Assembly (NCBI RefSeq): GCF_002608565.1
Contig: NZ_LIXM01000019.1
Span: forward strand, 36,113-100,112
Reading direction: 5' to 3'
DNA: 64,000 nt
Source: Vibrio sp. PID17_43
GTDB lineage: Bacteria; Pseudomonadota; Gammaproteobacteria; Enterobacterales; Vibrionaceae
A program made the position numbers and the translations under genes. The notes beneath the pieces were generated by a model. It saw only the letters and a program-made list of their open reading frames with translations, was not told where the DNA came from and did no database searches. Positions 57,741 to 64,000 of the stretch are shown one piece after another; position 1 is the stretch's first letter, and the number at the start of each line of letters is the position of its first letter.

Positions 57741-58985
57741 ATGGCTCTTAAAAAGTTTCTTGAAGACATCGAGCATCATTTTGAACCGGGCGGCAAACAC
57801 GAAAAGTGGTTTGCTCTGTACGAAGCTGCAGCAACTGTTTTCTACACGCCTGGTCTAGTGACTAAAAAAAGCTCACACGTTCGTGATAGCGTTGACCTAA
57901 AACGTATCATGATCATGGTTTGGTTCGCGGTATTCCCAGCAATGTTTTGGGGTATGTACAACGCAGGTGGCCAAGCTATCGCAGCTCTAAACCACATGTA
58001 CGCTGGTGAACAACTAGCGACAATCATCGGTGGTAACTGGCACTACTGGCTAACCGAAATGCTTGGCGGCACTCTTGGCGCTGATGCAGGGGTTGGCAGT
58101 AAAATGCTACTAGGTGCGACTTACTTCCTACCTATCTACGCAACGGTATTTATCGTTGGTGGTTTCTGGGAAGTGCTGTTTTGTATGGTGCGTAAGCACG
58201 AAGTTAACGAAGGTTTCTTTGTTACTTCTATTCTGTTCGCACTTATCGTTCCACCAACGCTACCTTTGTGGCAAGCGGCACTAGGTATTACCTTTGGTGT
58301 TGTTGTTGCTAAAGAGATTTTCGGTGGTACAGGTCGTAACTTCCTTAACCCTGCACTTGCAGGCCGTGCGTTCCTATTTTTCGCTTACCCTGCTCAAATC
58401 TCGGGTGACGTCGTTTGGACTGCAGCTGACGGCTTCTCTGGTGCAACGGCGCTTAGCCAATGGGCTAACGGCGGTAGCGGCGCGTTGATCAACAACATCA
58501 CTGGCGCTCCTGTGACTTGGATGGATGCTTTCATTGGTAACATCCCAGGCTCAATCGGTGAAGTATCGACGCTAGCACTAATGATTGGCGCAGCGATGAT
58601 CGTTTACATGCGAATCGCTTCATGGCGCATCATTGCGGGTGTAATGATCGGTATGATTGCAGTAGCGACACTATTTAACGTGATCGGTTCTGACACCAAC
58701 CCAATGTTCAACATGCCATGGCACTGGCACCTAGTTCTAGGTGGTTTTGCGTTCGGTATGTTCTTCATGGCAACAGACCCAGTATCCGCTTCATTTACCA
58801 ATGGCGGTAAGTGGTGGTACGGCATCCTTATCGGTGCAATGTGTGTGATGATCCGTGTAGTTAACCCAGCGTACCCAGAAGGTATGATGCTGGCGATTCT
58901 ATTCGCGAACCTATTTGCACCTCTGTTCGACCATGTAGTGATTGAGAAGAACATCAAGCGGAGACTAGCACGCTATGGCAAGTAA
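57741..58985 (+). CDS. nqrB: Na+-NQR subunit B (covalent FMN, ubiquinone site)
   Basis: NqrB is the main membrane subunit, with ten helices, a covalently bound FMN and a riboflavin at the NqrB level, and lies in the Na+ path. The 414-residue protein has the FMN attachment motif SGAT with Thr236, the same number as in V. cholerae. The start at 57741 ([14 protein letters not shown]) is the family N-terminus. Its last 11 bases overlap nqrC. Confidence 0.97.
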   Translation: MALKKFLEDIEHHFEPGGKHEKWFALYEAAATVFYTPGLVTKKSSHVRDSVDLKRIMIMVWFAVFPAMFWGMYNAGGQAIAALNHMYAGEQLATIIGGNWHYWLTEMLGGTLGADAGVGSKMLLGATYFLPIYATVFIVGGFWEVLFCMVRKHEVNEGFFVTSILFALIVPPTLPLWQAALGITFGVVVAKEIFGGTGRNFLNPALAGRAFLFFAYPAQISGDVVWTAADGFSGATALSQWANGGSGALINNITGAPVTWMDAFIGNIPGSIGEVSTLALMIGAAMIVYMRIASWRIIAGVMIGMIAVATLFNVIGSDTNPMFNMPWHWHLVLGGFAFGMFFMATDPVSASFTNGGKWWYGILIGAMCVMIRVVNPAYPEGMMLAILFANLFAPLFDHVVIEKNIKRRLARYGK

Positions 58986-59748
58986 TAACGACAGCATTAA
59001 AAAGACGCTGGGTGTTGTTGTCGGGTTGAGCCTCGTTTGTTCAATCATCGTATCAACAGCCGCAGTAGGTTTACGCAGCAAACAGCAAGAAAATGCTGTG
59101 CTAGATAAGCAAACTAAAATCCTTGAAGTCGCTGGCATTGAAGCGTCAAATTCAGCACAAGTGAAAGAGCTGTACGGTGAGTACATTGAGCCACGTTTGG
59201 TGGATTTCAAAACAGGTAACTTTGTTGAAGGCAATGCTGGTGCTTATGATCAGCGCTCGGCAGCAAAAGATCCTGCACAATCTATCAAACTAACCGCTGA
59301 ACAAGACAAAGCGAAAATCATCCGTCGTGCAAACGTGGGTACGGTTTACCTTGTTAAGCAAGATGGCAAAGTTGACCAAGTGATTCTGCCGGTTCACGGT
59401 AACGGTCTATGGTCAATGATGTATGCGTTCGTGGCAGTACAAACTGATGGTAACACCGTTAACGGTATTACTTACTACGAACAAGGTGAAACTCCGGGAT
59501 TGGGTGGTGAAGTTGAGAACCCAACTTGGCGTGCACAATTCGTAGGCAAAGAGCTGTTTGACGAAAACCACAAACCAGCGATCAAGATCGTGAAGGGTGG
59601 TGCGCCACAAGGTTCTAAGCATGCAGTAGATGGTCTATCAGGTGCAACGCTTACTGCAGTAGGTGTACAGCACACGTTTGACTTTTGGCTAGGCAACAAC
59701 GGTTTTGGACCGTTCCTAGAGAAAGTGCGTGACGGAGGTCTAAACTAA
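58975..59748 (+). CDS. nqrC: Na+-NQR subunit C (covalent FMN)
   Basis: NqrC is a periplasmic flavoprotein with one N-terminal membrane anchor (about residues 12-32) that passes electrons to NqrB. The 257-residue product carries FMN on Thr225 in the motif [10 protein letters not shown], the same number as in V. cholerae. It overlaps nqrB by 11 bases and nqrD by one base (TAATG). Confidence 0.97.
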   Translation: MASNNDSIKKTLGVVVGLSLVCSIIVSTAAVGLRSKQQENAVLDKQTKILEVAGIEASNSAQVKELYGEYIEPRLVDFKTGNFVEGNAGAYDQRSAAKDPAQSIKLTAEQDKAKIIRRANVGTVYLVKQDGKVDQVILPVHGNGLWSMMYAFVAVQTDGNTVNGITYYEQGETPGLGGEVENPTWRAQFVGKELFDENHKPAIKIVKGGAPQGSKHAVDGLSGATLTAVGVQHTFDFWLGNNGFGPFLEKVRDGGLN

Positions 59749-60380
59749 TGTCCAGTACCCAAAATGTTAAAAAGAGCATCCTAGCGCCAGTATTGGATAA
59801 CAACCCAATCGCGCTTCAGGTTCTTGGTGTATGTTCTGCGCTTGCAGTAACAACAAAACTAGAGACAGCGTTTGTTATGACTCTAGCGGTTATTTTCGTA
59901 ACGGCTCTGTCTAACTTCTGTGTATCTCTTATCCGTAACCACATTCCTAACAGCGTACGTATCATCGTTCAGATGGCGATCATCGCATCGTTAGTTATCG
60001 TGGTAGACCAAGTGCTAAAAGCCTACCTATACGATATCTCTAAGCAGCTATCGGTATTCGTAGGTCTTATCATCACGAACTGTATCGTAATGGGTCGTGC
60101 TGAAGCATTCGCAATGAAGTCTGCGCCAATTCCATCTCTAATCGACGGTATTGGTAACGGTCTTGGTTACGGTTTCGTTCTTATCACTGTCGGTTTCTTC
60201 CGTGAGCTATTTGGCTCAGGTAAACTGTTCGGTATGGAAGTGCTTCCGCTAGTGAGCAATGGTGGTTGGTACCAACCAAACGGCCTGATGCTACTAGCAC
60301 CATCTGCATTCTTCCTAATCGGCTTCCTGATCTGGGTAATCCGTATTCTGAAACCAGAACAAGTAGAAGCGAAGGAGTAA
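59748..60380 (+). CDS. nqrD: Na+-NQR subunit D
   Basis: NqrD is a six-helix membrane subunit. The 210-residue product has Cys29 (VLGVCSAL) and Cys112 (ITNCIVMG), which with two cysteines of NqrE hold the intramembrane iron centre that bridges NqrF and NqrC. Start and length match V. cholerae and V. alginolyticus NqrD as I recall them. Confidence 0.96.
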   Translation: MSSTQNVKKSILAPVLDNNPIALQVLGVCSALAVTTKLETAFVMTLAVIFVTALSNFCVSLIRNHIPNSVRIIVQMAIIASLVIVVDQVLKAYLYDISKQLSVFVGLIITNCIVMGRAEAFAMKSAPIPSLIDGIGNGLGYGFVLITVGFFRELFGSGKLFGMEVLPLVSNGGWYQPNGLMLLAPSAFFLIGFLIWVIRILKPEQVEAKE

Positions 60381-60387
60381 GGGCGTC

Positions 60388-60984
60388 ATGGAACATTACA
60401 TCAGTCTGCTAGTTAAATCGATTTTCATCGAAAACATGGCACTGTCTTTCTTCCTAGGTATGTGTACTTTCCTTGCCGTATCTAAGAAAGTTAAGACCTC
60501 TTTCGGCCTAGGCGTTGCAGTAGTGGTAGTACTTACTATCGCGGTTCCTGTGAACAACCTAGTATACAACCTAGTTCTGAAAGAGAACGCGTTAGTTGAG
60601 GGCGTAGACCTTAGCTTCCTAAACTTCATCACCTTCATCGGTGTAATTGCAGCACTTGTACAGATCTTAGAGATGGTTCTTGACCGTTTCTTCCCACCTT
60701 TGTACAACGCGCTAGGCATCTTCCTACCGCTGATCACTGTAAACTGTGCGATCTTCGGTGGTGTATCTTTCATGGTACAACGTGACTACAACTTTGCTGA
60801 ATCTATTGTTTATGGTTTCGGTTCAGGTGTGGGCTGGATGCTAGCCATCGTCGCTCTTGCAGGTATCCGTGAGAAAATGAAGTACTCAGACGTACCTCCT
60901 GGTCTACGTGGTCTAGGTATCACGTTCATCACTGTAGGTTTGATGGCGTTAGGCTTTATGTCTTTCTCTGGTGTTCAACTGTAA
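60388..60984 (+). CDS. nqrE: Na+-NQR subunit E
   Basis: NqrE is a 198-residue six-helix membrane subunit, related to NqrD with inverted topology. Cys26 ([11 protein letters not shown]) and Cys120 ([10 protein letters not shown]) complete the iron ligands with NqrD. It lies 7 bases after nqrD and 33 bases before nqrF. Confidence 0.96.
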   Translation: MEHYISLLVKSIFIENMALSFFLGMCTFLAVSKKVKTSFGLGVAVVVVLTIAVPVNNLVYNLVLKENALVEGVDLSFLNFITFIGVIAALVQILEMVLDRFFPPLYNALGIFLPLITVNCAIFGGVSFMVQRDYNFAESIVYGFGSGVGWMLAIVALAGIREKMKYSDVPPGLRGLGITFITVGLMALGFMSFSGVQL

Positions 60985-61017
60985 GTCGGGTAAACCGCAA
61001 CAATTAAGGAATAGTCA

Positions 61018-62241
61018 ATGGACATTATTCTTGGTGTAGTGATGTTTACTCTGATCGTACTTGCGCTAGTACTAGTGATTCTTTTCGCTAAGTCTAAGCT
61101 TGTACCAACAGGTGACATTACAATTTCTGTGAACGATAACCCTGAGTTGGCGATCGTTACACAGCCAGGTGGTAAGCTACTAACTGCGTTAGCGGGTGCT
61201 GGCGTATTCGTATCTTCTGCTTGTGGTGGCGGTGGCTCATGTGGCCAGTGTCGCGTAAAAGTTAAATCAGGTGGTGGCGACATCCTACCGACCGAGCTTG
61301 ACCATATTACGAAAGGTGAAGCGCGTGAAGGTGAGCGTCTAGCGTGTCAGGTTGCAATGAAAACTGACATGGACATCGAACTTCCTGAAGAAATCTTCGG
61401 CGTTAAGAAGTGGGAATGTACGGTTATCTCTAACGATAACAAAGCAACATTCATCAAAGAGCTTAAGCTACAAATTCCAGATGGCGAATCAGTACCTTTC
61501 CGTGCTGGTGGTTACATCCAGATCGAAGCGCCAGCTCACCACGTGAAATACGCAGATTACGACATTCCTGAGGAATATCGTGAAGATTGGGATAAGTTCA
61601 ACCTGTTCCGTTACGAGTCGAAAGTAACAGAAGAGACGATTCGTGCGTACTCAATGGCGAACTACCCAGAAGAGCACGGCATCATCATGTTGAACGTTCG
61701 TATCGCGACTCCGCCGCCGAACAATCCAGACGTACCACCTGGCATCATGTCATCGTTCATTTGGTCTCTAAAAGAAGGCGACAAGTGTACGATCTCTGGT
61801 CCATTCGGTGAGTTCTTCGCAAAAGACACTGACGCAGAAATGGTATTCGTTGGTGGTGGCGCAGGTATGGCTCCAATGCGTTCTCATATCTTCGACCAGC
61901 TAAAACGTCTGCACTCTAAGCGTAAGATGTCATTCTGGTACGGTGCACGTTCTAAGCGTGAAATGTTCTACGTAGAAGACTTCGACGGCCTAGCTGCTGA
62001 GAACGACAACTTCGTATGGCACTGCGCACTGTCTGATCCACTTCCAGAAGATAACTGGGATGGTTACACTGGCTTCATTCACAACGTTCTTTACGAGAAC
62101 TACCTACGTGATCATGAAGCGCCAGAAGACTGTGAATACTACATGTGTGGTCCACCTATGATGAACGCGGCTGTTATCGGCATGCTGAAAGATCTAGGTG
62201 TAGAGGATGAGAACATCCTACTAGATGACTTCGGTGGTTAA
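61018..62241 (+). CDS. nqrF: Na+-NQR subunit F (NADH dehydrogenase, 2Fe-2S, FAD)
   Basis: NqrF takes electrons from NADH. The 407-residue protein has one N-terminal membrane helix (about residues 3-24), a [2Fe-2S] domain with Cys69, Cys75, Cys78 and Cys110 ([17 protein letters not shown]), the FAD motif RAYSMANYP near 211-219, and the NADH-binding [14 protein letters not shown] near 280-293 with the terminal CGPPMM. It ends the operon; a strong terminator follows about 150 bases later. Confidence 0.97.
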   Translation: MDIILGVVMFTLIVLALVLVILFAKSKLVPTGDITISVNDNPELAIVTQPGGKLLTALAGAGVFVSSACGGGGSCGQCRVKVKSGGGDILPTELDHITKGEAREGERLACQVAMKTDMDIELPEEIFGVKKWECTVISNDNKATFIKELKLQIPDGESVPFRAGGYIQIEAPAHHVKYADYDIPEEYREDWDKFNLFRYESKVTEETIRAYSMANYPEEHGIIMLNVRIATPPPNNPDVPPGIMSSFIWSLKEGDKCTISGPFGEFFAKDTDAEMVFVGGGAGMAPMRSHIFDQLKRLHSKRKMSFWYGARSKREMFYVEDFDGLAAENDNFVWHCALSDPLPEDNWDGYTGFIHNVLYENYLRDHEAPEDCEYYMCGPPMMNAAVIGMLKDLGVEDENILLDDFGG

Positions 62242-62253
62242 ATTTCAGCGTAT

Positions 62254-62368
62254 TTGAAGCTGTAGCGTTGTTGGTTTCATAAACCCACCGGTTCGCCGGC
62301 CGTCCTAATCACATAGTTGAACTATGCTCATAGGCTTGGGTTTATTTACCGCCTAGCTACAACTCCAA
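62254..62368. repeat. 115-bp intergenic inverted-repeat element after nqrF
   Basis: Imperfect terminal inverted repeats (TTGAAGCTGTAGC at 62254-62266 and its counterpart, read TTGGAGTTGTAGC, at the other end) enclose a CATAGTTGAACTATG palindrome near the middle. A shortened copy lies at 10646-10690. Confidence 0.6.
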
Positions 62369-62390
62369 CTCCTTGAAATTATATATGTTA

Positions 62391-62423
62391 TGGCTGACTA
62401 CCTTTAGTCAGCCATTATTTTTT
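62391..62423 (+). terminator. Terminator of the nqr operon
   Basis: TGGCTGACTA (62391-62400) and TAGTCAGCCA (62405-62414) form a perfect 10-bp stem with a CCTT loop, followed by TTATTTTTT. It separates nqrF from apbE. Confidence 0.9.
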
Positions 62424-62572
62424 GTAGAAATAAAAACAATATTCAACAGTTGATATAGGAAATCGGTTTAGTTGCAAAGAACCCATTTTCCATATCAATT
62501 TATGCCAATACAGCCAATACTGCCAATCAGATGATTAGGGGAATTGGTATTAACAACACTAGGAGTAAACAA

Positions 62573-63577
62573 GTGAAAAAGTGGCTTGTTGCATTCGCTT
62601 CTCTATTGGTTTTGGCGGGCTGTGAGCAGCCTGCAGATCAAATCCATTTAAGTGGCCCAACAATGGGTACCACTTACAATATCAAATACATCGAGCAAGG
62701 TAGCCTACCATCGCCTGAAGTGCTTCAGACAGAAATCGATCGACTACTTGAAGAAGTAAACGATCAAATGTCGACTTACCGTGAAGATTCAGAGCTTAGC
62801 CGTTTCAACCAACATCAAACCAGTGAGCAATTTGAAGTATCACCACAAACCGCTACGGTAGTGAAAGAAGCGATTCGTTTAAACGGTCTTACTCTAGGCG
62901 CATTGGACGTGACGGTTGGCCCTCTAGTGAATCTTTGGGGGTTTGGCCCAGAAGCGCGTCCAGAAGAGGTTCCAACGGATGAAGAGTTGGCGGCTCGAAA
63001 AGCAAATACGGGCATTCACCACCTTTCGGTTGAAGGTAATAAAATATCAAAAGACATTCCAAACCTATATGTCGATCTATCGACTATCGCGAAAGGCTGG
63101 GGCGTAGATGTGGTCGCTGATTACCTACAGTCAGAAGGTATTCATAATTACATGGTGGAAATCGGTGGCGAAATGCGTTTGAAAGGCATTAACCGTGAAG
63201 GCGTGCCATGGCGCATTGCGATCGAAAAACCAACCGTAGATGAACGCTCAATTCAGGACATTATTGAGCCGGGTGATATGGCAATTGCAACAAGTGGTGA
63301 CTATCGTAATTACTTTGAGAGCAATGGTGTGCGATACTCTCATATTATTAACCCGCAAACAGGCAAACCGATCCATCATAAAGTGGTGTCTGTAACGGTA
63401 TTGGATAAATCGTCGATGACGGCTGACGGTCTTGCAACTGGCATCATGGTGCTAGGTGAAGATAAAGGCATGGCTATCGCGAATGAAAATAACATTCCGG
63501 TTTTCATGATTGTGAAAACGGATGATGGTTTTAAAGAGCTGGCTTCGGAAGCATACAAGCCGTTCATGAAGAAATAA
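62573..63577 (+). CDS. apbE: FAD:protein FMN transferase ApbE
   Basis: ApbE transfers FMN from FAD to threonine in SGAT-type motifs, here NqrB and NqrC, in the periplasm. The product of 334 residues has a lipoprotein signal (KKWLVAFASLLVLAGC, Cys18) and family motifs GPTMGTTYNIKY (about 27-38), STIAKGWGVD and MTADGLATGIMVLG. The start is the GTG at 62573 with AGGAG seven bases before it; the in-frame extension to 62531 would bury the signal. It is cotranscribed with nqrM. Confidence 0.95.
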   Translation: MKKWLVAFASLLVLAGCEQPADQIHLSGPTMGTTYNIKYIEQGSLPSPEVLQTEIDRLLEEVNDQMSTYREDSELSRFNQHQTSEQFEVSPQTATVVKEAIRLNGLTLGALDVTVGPLVNLWGFGPEARPEEVPTDEELAARKANTGIHHLSVEGNKISKDIPNLYVDLSTIAKGWGVDVVADYLQSEGIHNYMVEIGGEMRLKGINREGVPWRIAIEKPTVDERSIQDIIEPGDMAIATSGDYRNYFESNGVRYSHIINPQTGKPIHHKVVSVTVLDKSSMTADGLATGIMVLGEDKGMAIANENNIPVFMIVKTDDGFKELASEAYKPFMKK

Positions 63578-63599
63578 CAACAGAAGTGAGTATGTCCTT

Positions 63600-63833
63600 A
63601 TGAGTACATTTCTAATTACTTTTGCTGTCTTTGTTGCGGTAATTGCAGCGATGGCGGTAGGTTACATCTTCCAAAAGAAGGTGGTAAAAGGCAGCTGTGG
63701 CGGTCTTGGTGCGGTTGGTATCGAGAAAGTATGTAACTGTCCCGAACCATGTGATGCACGTAAGAAGCGTGAAGCTCGTGAAGCGGCAAGAGCTGAAAAG
63801 CTCGCTGCTTGGGAAAAAGATCGCATCGCATAA
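63600..63833 (+). CDS. nqrM: Na+-NQR maturation factor NqrM
   Basis: NqrM (former DUF539) is a small membrane protein required for Na+-NQR assembly, thought to deliver iron to the NqrD/NqrE site. The 77-residue product has one membrane helix (about residues 4-24) and the cysteine set Cys33, Cys45, Cys47 and Cys51 (GSCGGLG, VCNCPEPC), then a charged tail. It lies 22 bases after apbE and ends before a terminator. Confidence 0.95.
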   Translation: MSTFLITFAVFVAVIAAMAVGYIFQKKVVKGSCGGLGAVGIEKVCNCPEPCDARKKREAREAARAEKLAAWEKDRIA

Positions 63834-63848
63834 CGTGATTTAAGTTAA

Positions 63849-63880
63849 AGAAACCCGGTTTTTGCCGGGTTTTTATTTAT
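63849..63880 (+). terminator. Terminator of apbE-nqrM
   Basis: AAACCCGG (from 63851) pairs with CCGGGTTT over a TTTTTG loop, followed by TTTATTTAT. The last 120 bases of the window after it show no recognisable gene. Confidence 0.85.
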
Positions 63881-64000
63881 CTGTCGTCAACACTGAAAAA
63901 GAGGGCAATACGATTAATGGTAATATTTTTAGTCGGTTCATAGCGCGCCCTCCATTAGTGTTTTTGCATCAAACGAACACGACTTGTAGAACTCACTATA

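Noticed and set aside
63881..64000. Start or end of another gene in the last 120 bases
   Set aside because: No open frame with family features could be read in this short stretch, although a neighbouring gene is likely to begin nearby.

Overview
The window is a piece of the core chromosome of a Vibrio, most likely a member of the Harveyi clade. The evidence is a complete Na+-translocating NADH:quinone reductase operon (nqrA-F) with its maturation genes apbE and nqrM, an OmpK porin, a DUF2850 protein that I know only from vibrios, and generally enterobacterial-vibrio gene pairs such as recCBD, ampG/yajG/bolA and csdA/csdE/tcdA. I cannot fix the species from sequence alone. I recognised no rRNA, tRNA, CRISPR array, complete insertion sequence or prophage.

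Layout. 1-4.1 kb: the end of a tad (Flp pilus) operon, tadA (5' end cut by the window) then tadB, tadC and tadD, closed by a terminator. 4.1-5.7 kb: a visibly AT-rich island with one O-antigen-ligase/Wzy-like membrane protein and a possible 59-residue ORF. 5.8-8.1 kb: chrA (chromate transporter) divergent from a LysR regulator. 8.2-15.5 kb: galactose region, ebgR-like repressor, galETKM (Leloir pathway) and galR. The galE promoter region has a GalR operator and a CRP site with nearly the E. coli gal spacing. 15.6-19 kb: ygjH, a gamma-glutamylcyclotransferase-like gene, nnrS with an NsrR-like operator, and a zntB-like transporter. 19-25 kb: mltC, glpD, glpK and a glycerate kinase. 25-29 kb: dapD, LexA-controlled yebG, and yeiE divergent from a TDT-family transporter. 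29-38.8 kb: recC, recB, recD. 38.8-47.1 kb: argA, a DUF2850 gene, mltA, tcdA-csdE, and a convergent panE-yajL-csdA operon. 47-56 kb: ompK, a four-gene operon (LON-domain protein, DUF4397 lipoprotein, ECF sigma factor, ChrR-type zinc anti-sigma), then yajG-ppiA-ampG, rlmG and bolA. 56-63.9 kb: nqrABCDEF, apbE, nqrM.

How the genes work together. GalM, GalK, GalT and GalE take galactose to UDP-sugars and glucose-1-phosphate, with GalR, and perhaps the EbgR-like protein, as repressors. GlpK and GlpD take glycerol to dihydroxyacetone phosphate. CsdA passes sulfur to CsdE, which works with TcdA in making cyclic t6A in tRNA. ApbE attaches FMN to NqrB Thr236 and NqrC Thr225, and NqrM supports the NqrD/NqrE iron centre, so the window holds a sodium pump together with its assembly factors. 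RecBCD and YebG belong to DNA repair and the SOS response.

The most interesting unit is 48.3-51.6 kb. It is a putative singlet-oxygen or photo-oxidative stress operon in which the ECF sigma and ChrR genes are preceded by a LON-domain gene and a four-repeat DUF4397 lipoprotein gene. A promoter-like sequence of the RpoE/ChrR type lies just upstream, and a GC-rich GNRA-capped hairpin separates the lipoprotein gene from the sigma gene.
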